Notes under the pieces: model-generated
What the model saw: the letters and a program-made list of their open reading frames with translations, nothing else
Database searches by the model: none
What the model was told of the DNA's origin: nothing
In this document: piece after piece, positions 22,888-32,752 of the stretch
Numbering within the stretch: the stretch's first letter is position 1
How the letters are laid out: each line of letters opens with the position of its first letter
NCBI GenBank assembly: GCA_009746045.1
Contig: RPFO01000127.1
Span: 1,818,011 to 1,882,010 of the forward strand
Source: Mesostigma viride
Lineage: Eukaryota; Streptophyta; Mesostigmatophyceae; Mesostigmatales; Mesostigmataceae
Direction of reading: 5' to 3'
DNA: 64,000 nucleotides
Program-made: the position numbers and the translations under genes

Positions 22888-24691
22888 AGGAGCTGTGAGA
22901 GCTGCAGCAGCTGCTGTGGCTGCAGCAGCTGCTGCGGCGGCGGCTCCTGCTGCTGCTGTTGCAAAGGCTGCTGCTGCTGCTGCATTTGCTGCTGCTGCTG
23001 CAGCTGCTGTAGGAGCTGCTGCTGCTGCTGTTGGTGCTGCTGCTGCTGCTGCTGCTGTTGCTGTTCCATCTCCTGCATCTTGCGTTGCAGCTGCGCAACC
23101 TCCGCGTTGTACTGCTTGTGCTGGTCCGTTGTACTGCTTGTGCGGCGTAGCTTCGCTACTTCTTGGTCCGAGTCGCGTTCTTCACCCGAGTCATCGCAGC
23201 GTACATATACCGAGCTCGAGGGAGGCCTCTTGTTGCGAACACCACTCGCCCTGGCTTCGGTGCTCGGCTTGACTGGCACTTGAACACCGCACTTGGGCTC
23301 TGCAGTTGGCTGCTGGCTGTCCGCCTTCACACGCTTGGAGCGTGTGGGGTGAACCAGCTGCGCCTCTGGCACGCTTTTGTTAGCGCGAGGTTGGCTGGAA
23401 GTGGCAGCTGGTGGTGGTGCCGTGGCAGCTGGTGGTGGTGCGACGCGCTTTGGGAAGTCCTTTACCAAGTCAAACTTGACGGCCTCGCCTTTGTTTGTGT
23501 AGATCAAGCCACCAGATGTGGCTCGAAGCGCCGCCAGACCTGCGTTTGGCAGGTATTCGCACACAGCATCTAGCCGGTCGCGCAGGACGGTCAGGTCGCC
23601 AACCGTGGCGACAGCACCATCCTCCATGAAGACGGGCCGAAGGGCCTGGGATTGCTGAGCCCAGTTCACGTAATATGCTGGGGGATCAGGCGTCAGCTTG
23701 GTCCCCCCGCTCTTGACAGCCTTTTCCATGATGTCCTTTCTTCCGTACGGTGTGTTGGCCAGGAAGATCCCCGCTCCTCCAGGGTACAAATGAAACCCAA
23801 GAATTACCTTGGGGAAGAGGGGTTTGCCAAACTCCTTATGAGGGATGGCGACGCGAACCAATTGTCCAACACGGAGATGGCCAGGGGAGGGGCCATCAGG
23901 GGAGGGAAGCCACGTCATAAACGCTGGAGCTTCCGACGCAAGTTGGTCGCCGGACTTGAGGTTCGCTGCATCAAAGCTGGCGCGCCGTGTCGCACTGCTA
24001 GCGCTGCCAGGCATGGCAGCTGCTGCCGGCTGGGCCTCGTCAAGGTTAGCGTGGTCTCCATGTTCTGCACCGCCTGCACAGGGGGGAGTCGCGGAGTCGC
24101 GGGGGTGTGAGGAGTCGGGTAGGTCATCGTCCACCACCCCCGCGGTCGACTTTTCATCACTCGATTGAACGCCCTTGCTGGCATCAGCCGGAATTGACGG
24201 CACGTCCTCCTTGCTGCGTGCATCTGATTCCTGGGTGGCATGGCCGTCGGTAGTACGAGGAAACACTAGCTTCCTGCCGGGTGCCTGGTGATGTGCTTTC
24301 TCGAAGTCGTCAACGGCCTTGCATCCGGAATCATCCATCAACATGCGCCGGTCTTTGTCGGTGTTTGGAAGAAACTTGTTAGCAGCGGACCCCAGGGCCG
24401 GGGGGGAGTGCCGACCTCATGATGACCGTTCGAACCCGAAGCTTGGAGATTGGCAACTTTCACGCCACCGGGGTCACGGCATCCTGGGCACCACCACTCC
24501 TCCCCATTTTTATTCCCGTCAATTGCCTTGACGCAGATCGCATGAGCAAATAGGTTGCAGCTTTCACCATTTCGGCCCCGACAGTTGTTGTCTGCCCCAT
24601 CGGCATGGCCTAAGAGGCAAACACCCGCAGTTCGTCCATAACACAGTCGTTCTGCCCGCAGCCTCTCTGTTTCACTCAGATACTCCGCCAT
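22124..24691 (-). CDS. PHD-like zinc-finger / poly-Q protein carried by the transposon
   Basis: Proposed exons are 24469-24691, 22536-24415 and 22124-22411 (minus), giving 796 residues. The first intron is only 53 bp (GT...AG) and restores the frame. The alternative is a one-base slip in the run of seven G at about 24400-24406. The second intron starts GTATGT and phases match. Residues 17-71 hold eight possible metal ligands (C17, C25, C37, C45, H50, C53, C68, C71) ending EEWWCPGC, a PHD-like pattern. A middle region (VGQLVRVAIPHKEFGKPLF) is folded-looking but unknown. Then come Pro/Ser/Lys-rich linkers and a long Gln-rich tract with Pro and Leu. Chromatin reading or transposition-complex regulation is plausible but only inference. 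Confidence 0.6.
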
Positions 24692-24928
24692 ATCCCCTAC
24701 AATTTAGCGGACGACGAACTTCATCGTCGACGACGTCATAGGCTGGCACGTTCTCGTTGTGTTCGTGCGCGCATGCCCTGCAGTGTTTTCTTGGCAGACT
24801 AGTGCACGCACCTCCACCCGCGCGCGCGCAAAGACGACGGTCACTGCGCTTTGTTCATTCAAATGCCATTTGCATGCGAGGCTCGGACAACGCCGCGGAC
24901 TGTTTCACTTTTTGGATGGTCCTTCGTT

Positions 24929-25560
24929 TCTCGCATGTTCAGCCCAGTTCAGGTTGTACGGTCAGTGTTGGGGGTCGGTGAATGGGTTCTCAATGGAATT
25001 CTCAATGGAATGCCGCAACAGCCCATTTTCATTGAGAATGCAAGTCCTTTTCGCATGTTCAGCCCAGTTCAGGCTGTACGGTCAGTGTTGGGGGTCGGTG
25101 AATGAGTTCTCAATGGAATTCTCAATGGAATGCCGCAACAGCCCATTTTCATTGAGAATGCAAGTCCTTTTCGCATGTTCAGCCCAGTTCAGGCTGTACG
25201 GTCAGTGTTGGGGGTCGGTGAATGAGTTCTCAATGGAATTCTCAATGGAATGCCGTTACAGCCCATTTTCATTGAGAATGCAAGACCTTTTTGCATGTTC
25301 AGGCTGTACGGTCAGTGTTGGGGGTCGGTGAATGAGTTCTCAATGGAATTCTCAATGGAATGCCGTTACAGCCCATTTTCATTGAGAATGCAAGACCTTT
25401 TTGCATGTTCAGGCTGTACGGTCAGTGTTGGGGGTCGGTGAATGAGTTCTCAATGGAATTCTCAATGGAATGCCGTTACAGCCCATTTTCATTGAGAATG
25501 CAAGACCTTTTTGCATGTTCAGGCTGTACGGTCAGTGTTGGGGGTCGGTGAATGAATTCT
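24929..25560. repeat. Minisatellite of 120- and 110-bp units between divergent genes
   Basis: There are three units of 120 bp followed by three of 110 bp that lack CAGCCCAGTT. Each unit has GTCAGTGTTGGGGGTCGGTG and a hairpin-capable pair (TTCTCAATGGAA and CATTGAGAATG). The 110-bp period is not a multiple of three, so it is not a coding repeat. Its position suggests a shared promoter or transposase-binding region (inference). Confidence 0.85.
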
Positions 25561-25562
25561 GA

Positions 25563-25886
25563 ATGGAACTCTCATGCGCCGCGCTGAGGCGGCGGAAGAT
25601 CGAGCCACAAACGAGGCAGGAGAGGCATAATTGGGAGAGGCGTGCCAACATAATTGCGAGAGCTGCCATGGGCGGTCGTGAAGGTTCAGACTATTGGAGG
25701 CGCCGTGACGAATATGGTGGGGGGCGCTGGAATTTTCTGTCGTTGGAAATTGAAAAAGACCCTTGCCCCAGGCCCCCTGTTTTAGCCGGGGATGAGGCAG
25801 CTTGCTGGAGAATGTTCGTTGCCGTTTTGGTGTTGCTGCTCTTACGTCCCGACCACCAGGGGCCTGTCTCGTACAAGGGGAATTGA
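25563..25886 (+). CDS. Short uncharacterised ORF upstream of transposase-like fragment
   Basis: A 107-codon frame rich in Arg/Glu at the start (RRKIEPQTRQERHNWERRAN). Its stop overlaps the ATG at 25886. It could be an upstream exon or leader of the transposase-like gene. There is no family match and the coding status is doubtful. Confidence 0.25.
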   Translation: MELSCAALRRRKIEPQTRQERHNWERRANIIARAAMGGREGSDYWRRRDEYGGGRWNFLSLEIEKDPCPRPPVLAGDEAACWRMFVAVLVLLLLRPDHQGPVSYKGN

Positions 25887-26518
25887 TGCCCAGGCAGCGT
25901 CGATTCCCCTTGTACGAGGCCTACAACGTCGTAGTAGACGTTGATCATGACGATCAGGTCGACCATCTGGATATCGGCAGTGATGACGATGATGATGTAG
26001 GTGGTGGGTGCCGCACAGCAGGATTCAAATCATCAGCAACAACAGTACTGAAATACGCCTGTAATGCCCATGTGATCGCGGCAGAGCTGCGCGGGCGGTG
26101 TTGTAAACATAGATGCATACAAGATCCCCAGAGCCCCCTGTCATCCTTTGTAATATGGGAGGCGGCACGTAGCAAATATTGGGGGCTGTCCTGCAATGAA
26201 CGCCGGCAGCTGGTGGTGGGGCTCTTTGTCGCTGCCGGCCTGGAGCATGTGACAGTCACCTTGCCAGAGTTTGGCCGACACCATGGGAAATACGAATGCT
26301 CGGTGCCGGTTGTGGCGGAGGTGCTGGTGCATGGGCGACGGCACCACGTGGAGGGGTGCCACCATGCGATACGACGCATGTTTGGCATCGCCCACTCCAC
26401 GTGGAGTTGCGACATGGCCCATCTGCTATACTGTTTGATGGTCTACATGCTGCTTACAAGTTTCCAGCCTGATCTGAGTTCATTTGTTCAATATTCATAT
26501 TTGTTTCATGTAAGATAA
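25886..26518 (+). pseudogene. Transposase-like N-terminal fragment, truncated by the right array
   Basis: The frame from the ATG at 25886 reads MPRQRRFPLYEAYNV, then an acidic stretch (GSDDDDDVGGG), then ELRGRCCKHRCIQDP, WEAARSKYWGLSCNERRQLV and a later VEGCHHAIRRMFGIAHSTW. A Cys-rich motif followed by R..Y..L...R and then C..A.R..FGI is the order I associate with the N-terminus of a widespread eukaryotic transposase-like family (recall, not a search). No DDE-type catalytic core follows: the frame runs into satellite sequence at about 26440 and stops there. The element is therefore probably non-autonomous. Confidence 0.45.
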
Positions 26519-28360
26519 CCGAGAAAATGACGAAAAACTGCACATGTATGCTGTCACATGTCACCATTTGAGTTCAGAATGAGCCCAATTTTTGTGGGTG
26601 GTCTATTTTCATGGTATAAATGCTGCCTGCAAGAATCCAGCCTGATATGAGTTCATTTGTCCACTATTCATATTTGTTTCGGAGGAGAGAGCGCTCTGTG
26701 GCCTGCCCACCTGCGGCAGTGAGAGAAGCTAGGGCGCCCTCCCTCCTTCTCACTGTGTATATAGGGTTGAAGGTTCCTTTACTCTGTATTGGCACCCACG
26801 TGACGCAGTCACGTGCTTATTAATTATTAATTAATATTTGTTTCATGGAAGTTAACCGAGAAAATCACGAAAAACTGCACATGTATGCTGCCACATGTCA
26901 CCATTTGAGCTCAGAATGAGCCCAAATTTTGTGGGTGGTCTATTTTCATGGTCTAGATGCTGCCTGCAAGAATCCAGCCTGAAATGAGTTCATTTGTTCA
27001 CTATTCATATTTGTTTCATGTAAGAAAAGGGGGAAAATGACGAAAAACTGCACATGTATGCTGTCACATGTCACCATTTGAGCTCAGAATGAGCCCAATT
27101 TTTGTGGGTGGTCTATTTTCATGGTATAAATGCTGCCTGCAAGAATCCAGCCTGATATGAGTTTATTTGTTCACTATTCATATTTGTTTCATGTAAGAAA
27201 AGGGGGAAAATGACTAAAAACTGCACATGTATGCTGTCACATGTCACCATTTGAGCTCAGAATGAGCCCAAATTTTGTGGGTGGTCTATTTTCATGGTCT
27301 ACATGCTGCCTGCAAGAATCCAGCCTGATATGAGTTCATTTGTTCACTATTCATATTTGTTTCATGTAAGAAAAGGGGGAAAATGACTAAAAACTGCACA
27401 TGTATGCTGTCACATGTCACCATTTGAGCTCAAAATGAGCCCAATTTTTGTGGGTGGTCTATTTTCATGGTCTAGATGCTGCCTGCAAGAACCCAGCCTG
27501 AAATGAGTTCATTTGTTCACTATTCATATTTGTTTCATGTAAGAAAAGGGGGAAAATGACGAAAAACTGCACATGTATGCTGTCACATGTCACCATTTGA
27601 GCTCAGAATGAGCCCAATTTTTGTGGGTGGTCTATTTTCATGGTATAAATGCTGCCTGCAAGAATCCAGCCTGATATGAGTTCATTTGTTCACTATTCAT
27701 ATTTGTTTCATGTAAGAAAAGGGGGAAAATGACGAAAAACTGCACATGTATGCTGTCACATGTCACCATTTGAGCTCAGAATGAGCCCAATTTTTGTGGG
27801 TGGTCTATTTTCATGGTCTACATGCTGCCTGCAAGAATCCAGCCTGAAATGAGTTCATTAGTCCACTATTCATATTTGTTTCATGTAAGTAAAGGGGGAA
27901 AATGACGAAAAACTGCACATGTATGCTGTCACATGTCACCATTTGAGCTCAGAATGAGCCCAAATTTTGTGGGTGGTCTATTTTCATGGTCTACATGCTG
28001 CCTGCAAGAATCCAGCCTGATATGAGTTCATTTGTTCACTATTCATATTTGTTTCATGTAAGAAAAGGGGGAAAATGACGAAAAACTGCACATGTATGCT
28101 GTCACATGTCACCATTTGAGCTCAGAATGAGCCCAATTTTTGTGGGTGGTCTATTTTCATGGTCTACATGCTGCCTGCAAGAATCCAGCCTGAAATGAGT
28201 TCATTTGTCCACTATTCATATTTGTTTCATGTAAGTAAAGGGGGAAAATGACGAAAAACTGCACATGTATGCTGTCACATGTCACCATTTGAGCTCAGAA
28301 TGAGCCCAATTTTTGTGGGTGGTCTATTTTCATGGTCTACATGCTGCCTGCAACAGTCCA
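26440..28360. repeat. Right subterminal satellite array (about 173 bp x 10-11)
   Basis: Reverse complement of the left array, with unit variants such as GGTATAAATG for GGTCTACATG. It is interrupted once by a 153-bp insertion at 26681-26833. Confidence 0.95.
26681..26833 (+). mobile_element. Short LINE-derived insertion with 11-bp target duplication
   Basis: It is flanked by ATATTTGTTTC at 26670-26680 and 26834-26844. The insert joins pieces also seen at about 11755-11830 and 12590-12670, and ends in a TTAATTA tail. It is a clean retro-insertion inside the satellite array. Confidence 0.85.
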
Positions 28361-28414
28361 GCTTTAGGTACCCTCAGATCTGAAAGATTTTTTTTTTACT
28401 CATTTGAAGACTTG

Positions 28415-28443
28415 TGAAATTGAGCAAACACTTATGAATCCCC
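28415..28443 (-). repeat. Right terminal inverted repeat, 29 bp
   Basis: Exact complement of 20608-20636, ending CTTATGAATCCCC. Confidence 0.9.
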
Positions 28444-28444
28444 T

Positions 28445-29235
28445 CCCTCCACCATCTCCACCGCCACCTCCACCCTCCTCACCTCCTCCACCGCCACCAC
28501 CTCCACCTCCGACGCCATCACCGCCCAGCTCCGTGACATCGAGTCACCAGCGTCTTAAGGACAACGCCATCGCTATCGAGGTTCTGCAGAACACCGCAGG
28601 CCTCACCGCCCAGGCGGTGAAGGACATTGCCGCCAAGCCAGCCCCGGCTGGCCTGGCCGGCGATGCTCCTCCCATCACCACCTGGGGCGGGACATGCTTA
28701 AGCATTACATACCACCTCCACCACCTCCGCCGTCGCCGCCCAGCTCCAACGGCAGACGCTTGACCTCCGCGAGGAGGCCGAGCTCGCCAAGCGCAGCCTC
28801 AACGTCATTGTCAAGAACTTCACCATGTCCGTGAGAATTCCGAGAAGCTTACGCGTGCGTTTGAGAGAGAAATCCTTGGTCGCATGGGCCTTAATAACGG
28901 TGAGATCGAGCTGGTCGCCCACCGCCTTCCCCGCGCGCGGGGTAAGGAAGGGCCGCCCCCGCTCCTTCTCACCTTTAAGACCCCGGCGGACAAGATTTCT
29001 TTTCTCAGACGCCGCAAGCGGCTCGAGAAGACTCTCTTCACCCTCAAGTGATGACGACTTGCATGACCCTGGCGCAGCAACAACGGCGACGGGAGCTATG
29101 GCCGACCTACCTCCAGCTCCGGCAGACCAAGGCGGGGCAGCCGGTGTACTGGAAGGGGGCGGCCATCTACGTCGGCCACAAGCCCTGGCAGGCGACCCCC
29201 GCGGCCCCAACGACTCCAGACGCCCCAGCTTAGGG
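28445..29235 (+). pseudogene. LINE ORF1 C-terminal part (resumes after the transposon)
   Basis: Frames include LQNTAGLTAQAVKDIAAKPA, then LVAHRLPRARGKEGPPPLLL and RRRKRLEKTLFTLK, then after a shift MTLAQQQRRRELWPTYLQLR and VYWKGAAIYVGHKPWQ, ending near 29233. Several frame changes make it a pseudogene. It pairs with 19805-20606. Confidence 0.65.
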
Positions 29236-29712
29236 GAATACAGCAGTAGTAGTGTAGAATAGATAGACCGTGGCCATGTACATGTACGCCTCCTAGAGGC
29301 ACTATCCCAGCTAACTGAGCTAAGCCACGCGCTTTATTTAATCATGTACATGTGTGCCTATGATGTGCCACACTCCAGATGATGCCTAGTTTTATTTAGT
29401 TATGCTGTGCCCATGCAGAGAGCTGTTCTCTGCGCTGAGATGCCACGCTCTAGCTTTTGTATATAGCTATGATCATCTTCCCCCCCGTGCCAGGATCCTC
29501 CCCTTAGGCGGGTTGAACCTGAGACAGCATGGTGGTGCCGGTGCCCTGCATGGTGCACCTAGAGCAAGGGTCGTTTACATTCCCACCCTTGCAGGAAGTA
29601 GCTTAGAATGTATGATAGGCCATATGCCCCTTCTCTGGGCAGTATGTGCTACATATATACTCCCAACGGAGTTATGTTCCCATTGCAATGTAATTAATTA
29701 ATTAATTAATTA
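29236..29712 (+). mobile_element. 3' UTR of the ORF1-only element with AATT tail
   Basis: About 450 bp after the ORF1 stop, with GGTGCACCTAGAGCAAGGG and CATATGCCCCTTCTC landmarks, ending in an AATT run. No ORF2 separates ORF1 from this end. Confidence 0.65.
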
Positions 29713-30190
29713 ATGGGTGGAGTGGAGGAAGCCGCGTAATCGAACTATCCTAACTCTAAGCTATCTAGTCTAGAAAATCCTAACTACACGACTCATCAAA
29801 ACGCCTCCTCCTCTTTGGGGGAGGGGGCTTACCCACAGGGTCGGGCGTGTGAGCCTTGACAATCTTCTGCCACCGCGTCTTGTCCTGCATGGCAGTCCAA
29901 AGACGGGAGAGAGAGTGGATGCAGTTCTCAAACTGGGCTGGGACCACTAGGTCGGCCAGCAACATCTGGATGTAGTTCGTGACAGGTTTCCCTACCCTTT
30001 TGGGAATGCCCTTGGGGCCAGGCCAGGTCAGAATGTGTCGCCCTGGCTTGCCAAGCCGCTGCCGGGCCGGCCAGACCAAGGGTGGTGTCGACCTGGCTGG
30101 TGCGAGCAAGGTGTCCTACAAATGCTATCCTACGGTGCCTAATCTCGTCCGAAATACGAGGCATACCATGATACAAAGACTCTGATGACG
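29713..30190 (-). pseudogene. LINE family 2 ORF2 C-terminus and 3' end
   Basis: On the minus strand: SDEIRHRRIAFVGHLAR, KPGRHILTWPGPKGIPKRVG, LLADLVVPAQFENCIHSLSR and RWQKIVKAHTPDPVGKPPPP. It serves as the uninterrupted reference for the copy split by the element at 15524-18754. Confidence 0.7.
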
Positions 30191-30612
30191 GCATAGCATG
30201 GCTAAATTCTTAGTGCAACATCCATGGGCCCGGGTCCGATTATAGGCATGGCTTGGCTAAATTCTGAAGGCCTCATCCATGGGGGCCATTATGGGCGCAC
30301 ATGCGCTGGGGCCGCGCGGTAGGCTAAGCCGTACTAATCTACACTACTGCTATATTTCCTAGACTGGGTTTGCTGAGGCGGGAAGGGGGTGCCTGCCAGG
30401 GCTTGTGGTCGACGTGGATGACGTCCCCCCTCCAGTATACCGGTTTCCCCCCTGAGTGGATGCGGTGCATGAGTGGATGCGGTGTTCAAACTGGGCTGGG
30501 ACCTCTAGGTCGGCCAGCAACATCTGGGTGTAGTTCATGGCAGATTTTCCTAGCTTCCTGCATGGGAATATCCTTGGGGCCAGGCCAGGTCAAAATATGC
30601 ATCTCAGGGATA
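30191..30612 (-). mobile_element. Mosaic of LINE fragments
   Basis: It contains GGGGGTGCCTGCCAGGGCTTGT (ORF1 tail, minus) and TCGGCCAGCAACATCTGGGTG (ORF2, minus). The copy continues beyond the hAT-like element at about 32180-32260. Confidence 0.5.
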
Positions 30613-30620
30613 TAGGGAGG

Positions 30621-32171
30621 CAGTGTTTCTAGTAAGGGTTTTTGGCACGCGTCAGTCGGCTGACACGCCGCTGTTGGCGGCCGGCGCGTCGGACGGCTGA
30701 CACGCTGCTGTTGGCGGTGCGTCAGCCCATATCAGTTAGGGGCAGGTCCCAGGGGCCCCCTATAGGGCGGAATCACCCTCAAGGACCCCGGCAAGGAGCA
30801 GAATAACTGGGGAAGGGGGGGTTGGGGTTGTTAACTTGGGGGCAAGTGCAAGATGGGACAGGGACTGTCAGGGTGGTCAACGAGTGACGAGACGCTTCGA
30901 GGGTGGAGGTGCAGGACAGGTATTACAACATCGGATCTCGAACATGCTCCATGGTAAAGAAAACTGGCCTTATCAAGCTTTCAAAAACAAAATGAGAGAA
31001 AACTTTCATTTCACAATGTATAAATGTCACAGATTCCTGAACGGGCATTCTAATATTACCTTCAACTGGTTGTTACCAAGAAGCTTTATTGGTTACCCTA
31101 ACTAAGGGCATGACAAAATGAGCTTGAAAAGTACATGGTAAATGATTGGTACTTTATGAATCAAGCTCAATTGCAATCACTAGCACGTCTGGATGCGCAT
31201 AAAACAAGAACTTTGCTACAAATAACACAAACTGTCTAGCCCCCATCGGCCCATCCATCGATCGTTGTCAAGGTAGGTGCTGACTGCACCTCCCGGGGCT
31301 TGTGCCTCTAGTCTCACAAGTGGTTGCCCTTTTCCTCTTGTTCCGCATCTCCAGCTCCTTGTCGCGGGGGTTACATCGACAAGATCGGGACCACTTGATC
31401 CTGCCCTGTCGGCAGTTTGTCTCTTGAAATACGACGATCTCGCAACAGGTTCAAAACTTGTGAACAATCCGCCCCTTTGTGACGCCATGCCACGCTGTTG
31501 TGCGTAATCCTCGCTGACGATATGAGAAACCAGGCAATGTAAGGCAAGAAAACTTTGCCTATACTTACACTTTAGCTGGCGGGGTTTGACCGATGAAATT
31601 TACTTCCTACCGCCTCAGCGATACCTAAACCGATGCAACGCCCCCCTTGCAAGAAAAACGCTTCTAGACTTCTGAACAAGCTGCTGCAATCGAAATGTAT
31701 GTAACGTAAGTTAGGTAATCTTGGCTTACATAAAGGTAATCAAGGTATCCGCTCGTGACTGACGCTGCAATGGCCATCGCCACCTCGTGGACTGCGCTGC
31801 TGGCTGCACGAAATATACGTTTTGTCGCTCGTTGGCAGGTTTTGGCATGCACGTTCAGAAATTTTGCATGCAGGTTCAACACAGCAAAATTGAAAATACA
31901 GTACTTATGTATTTTGTTGGATACTCTCATCAGGTTCAGGCCCGGCGCGACGAATAGACTTTGACGCGGCGAACCAGCACTAGAACAGTCTGACGCCTGA
32001 GGACTTGGTGCGCGTCAGACGACTGACGGACGCCCTAAATTTACGCGTCAGTCGCCTGACACGCGGCCAAAATCTACGCGTCAGACGGCTGACGCGCGGG
32101 GTAAAATTCCTGACGCGTAAGAGCTGGCGCGTCAGCCCGCTGACACCTGCGTCCCGTTACTAGAGACACTG
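30621..32171. mobile_element. hAT-like non-autonomous element, perfect 8-bp TSD
   Basis: TAGGGAGG occurs at 30613-30620 and again at 32172-32179. The ends are CAGTGTTTCTAGTAAGGG at the left and, inverted, CAGTGTCTCTAGTAACGGG at the right. The CAGTG start and 8-bp duplication fit the hAT superfamily (established pattern). Subterminal regions (30645-30730 and about 32010-32150) carry palindromic GCGTCAG-CGN-CTGAC-CGC motifs. No transposase frame is seen in 1551 bp. Confidence 0.8.
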
Positions 32172-32387
32172 TAGGGAGGCCATGTCAAAATATCCCGCTC
32201 AGGGATATGTGCTATGTACATGTACTCCCAACAGAGATATGTCGCAATTTAATTTTATTTTTAATATACCGATTGTTATATCAATTGCCATCACAAGATG
32301 AAATATCGTAATGAGCTATGCACATGGGAAGATCTATGTCATGTCAGAGTGTGAAGTAAGATCATCATCGTGGCAAAATAGTCACTA

Positions 32388-32620
32388 GCATATTAATTAA
32401 TTAGACTCGTGCTCCCGTTGGGGAGTCACGGAGCATTAACCCTGATGGATGGATGGGTGCAAACAGTCCTACCGGTCTAATCTATCTACAACATCTATCT
32501 ACAACAACTAGTCTAAGCTCTCTACCCTAGCTGTCTGGCGTGCTTACACTAGCACATGCTCTCACCACACAGAATGACGGAGGCGCCGCTTAGCCTAGTA
32601 CACTTCAGGACGTGATGTCT
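32388..32620 (-). mobile_element. LINE family 1 3' end
   Basis: An AATT run, then GACTCGTGCTCCCGTTGGGG, a short GATG run and GTCCTACCGGTCTAATC. It is the inverse of the 3' end at 11287-11411. Confidence 0.65.
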
Positions 32621-32752
32621 ACACTTCCCTTCCACTAATGCACCCCTGCCATGACGCCACTGACATGCATGAGCACCAATGGCGGGGACATGTCGCACGT
32701 TTTGTCTCCAAAGAATGAAATAATCCAAAGACATGTCCAAATGTCGGGATAT

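Larger units (their letters stand above)
20607..28444. mobile_element. Large foldback-like DNA transposon with inverted 173-bp satellite arrays and two genes
   Basis: The ends are perfect inverted repeats of at least 29 bp (20608-20636 and 28415-28443; the left one starts GGGGATTCATAAGTGTTTGC), or 30 bp if the adjoining A/T pair is counted. Inside each end is an array of about 173-bp repeats, in opposite orientation. The middle carries two divergent genes: a zinc-finger/poly-Q protein leftward (22124-24691) and a transposase-like fragment rightward (25886-26518). A minisatellite of 110-120 bp lies between them. The element splits a LINE ORF1 copy. The target there is CTCCACC-rich low-complexity sequence, so I cannot call the target duplication. 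Confidence 0.8.

Noticed and set aside
24759..25551. 40-residue repeat protein across the minisatellite
   Set aside because: Later units are 110 bp, not a multiple of three, so the frame is lost. The array is intergenic between two divergent genes.
20700..28360. CRISPR-like arrays
   Set aside because: Repeats are about 173 bp, directly adjacent with no unique spacers, in a eukaryotic transposon.
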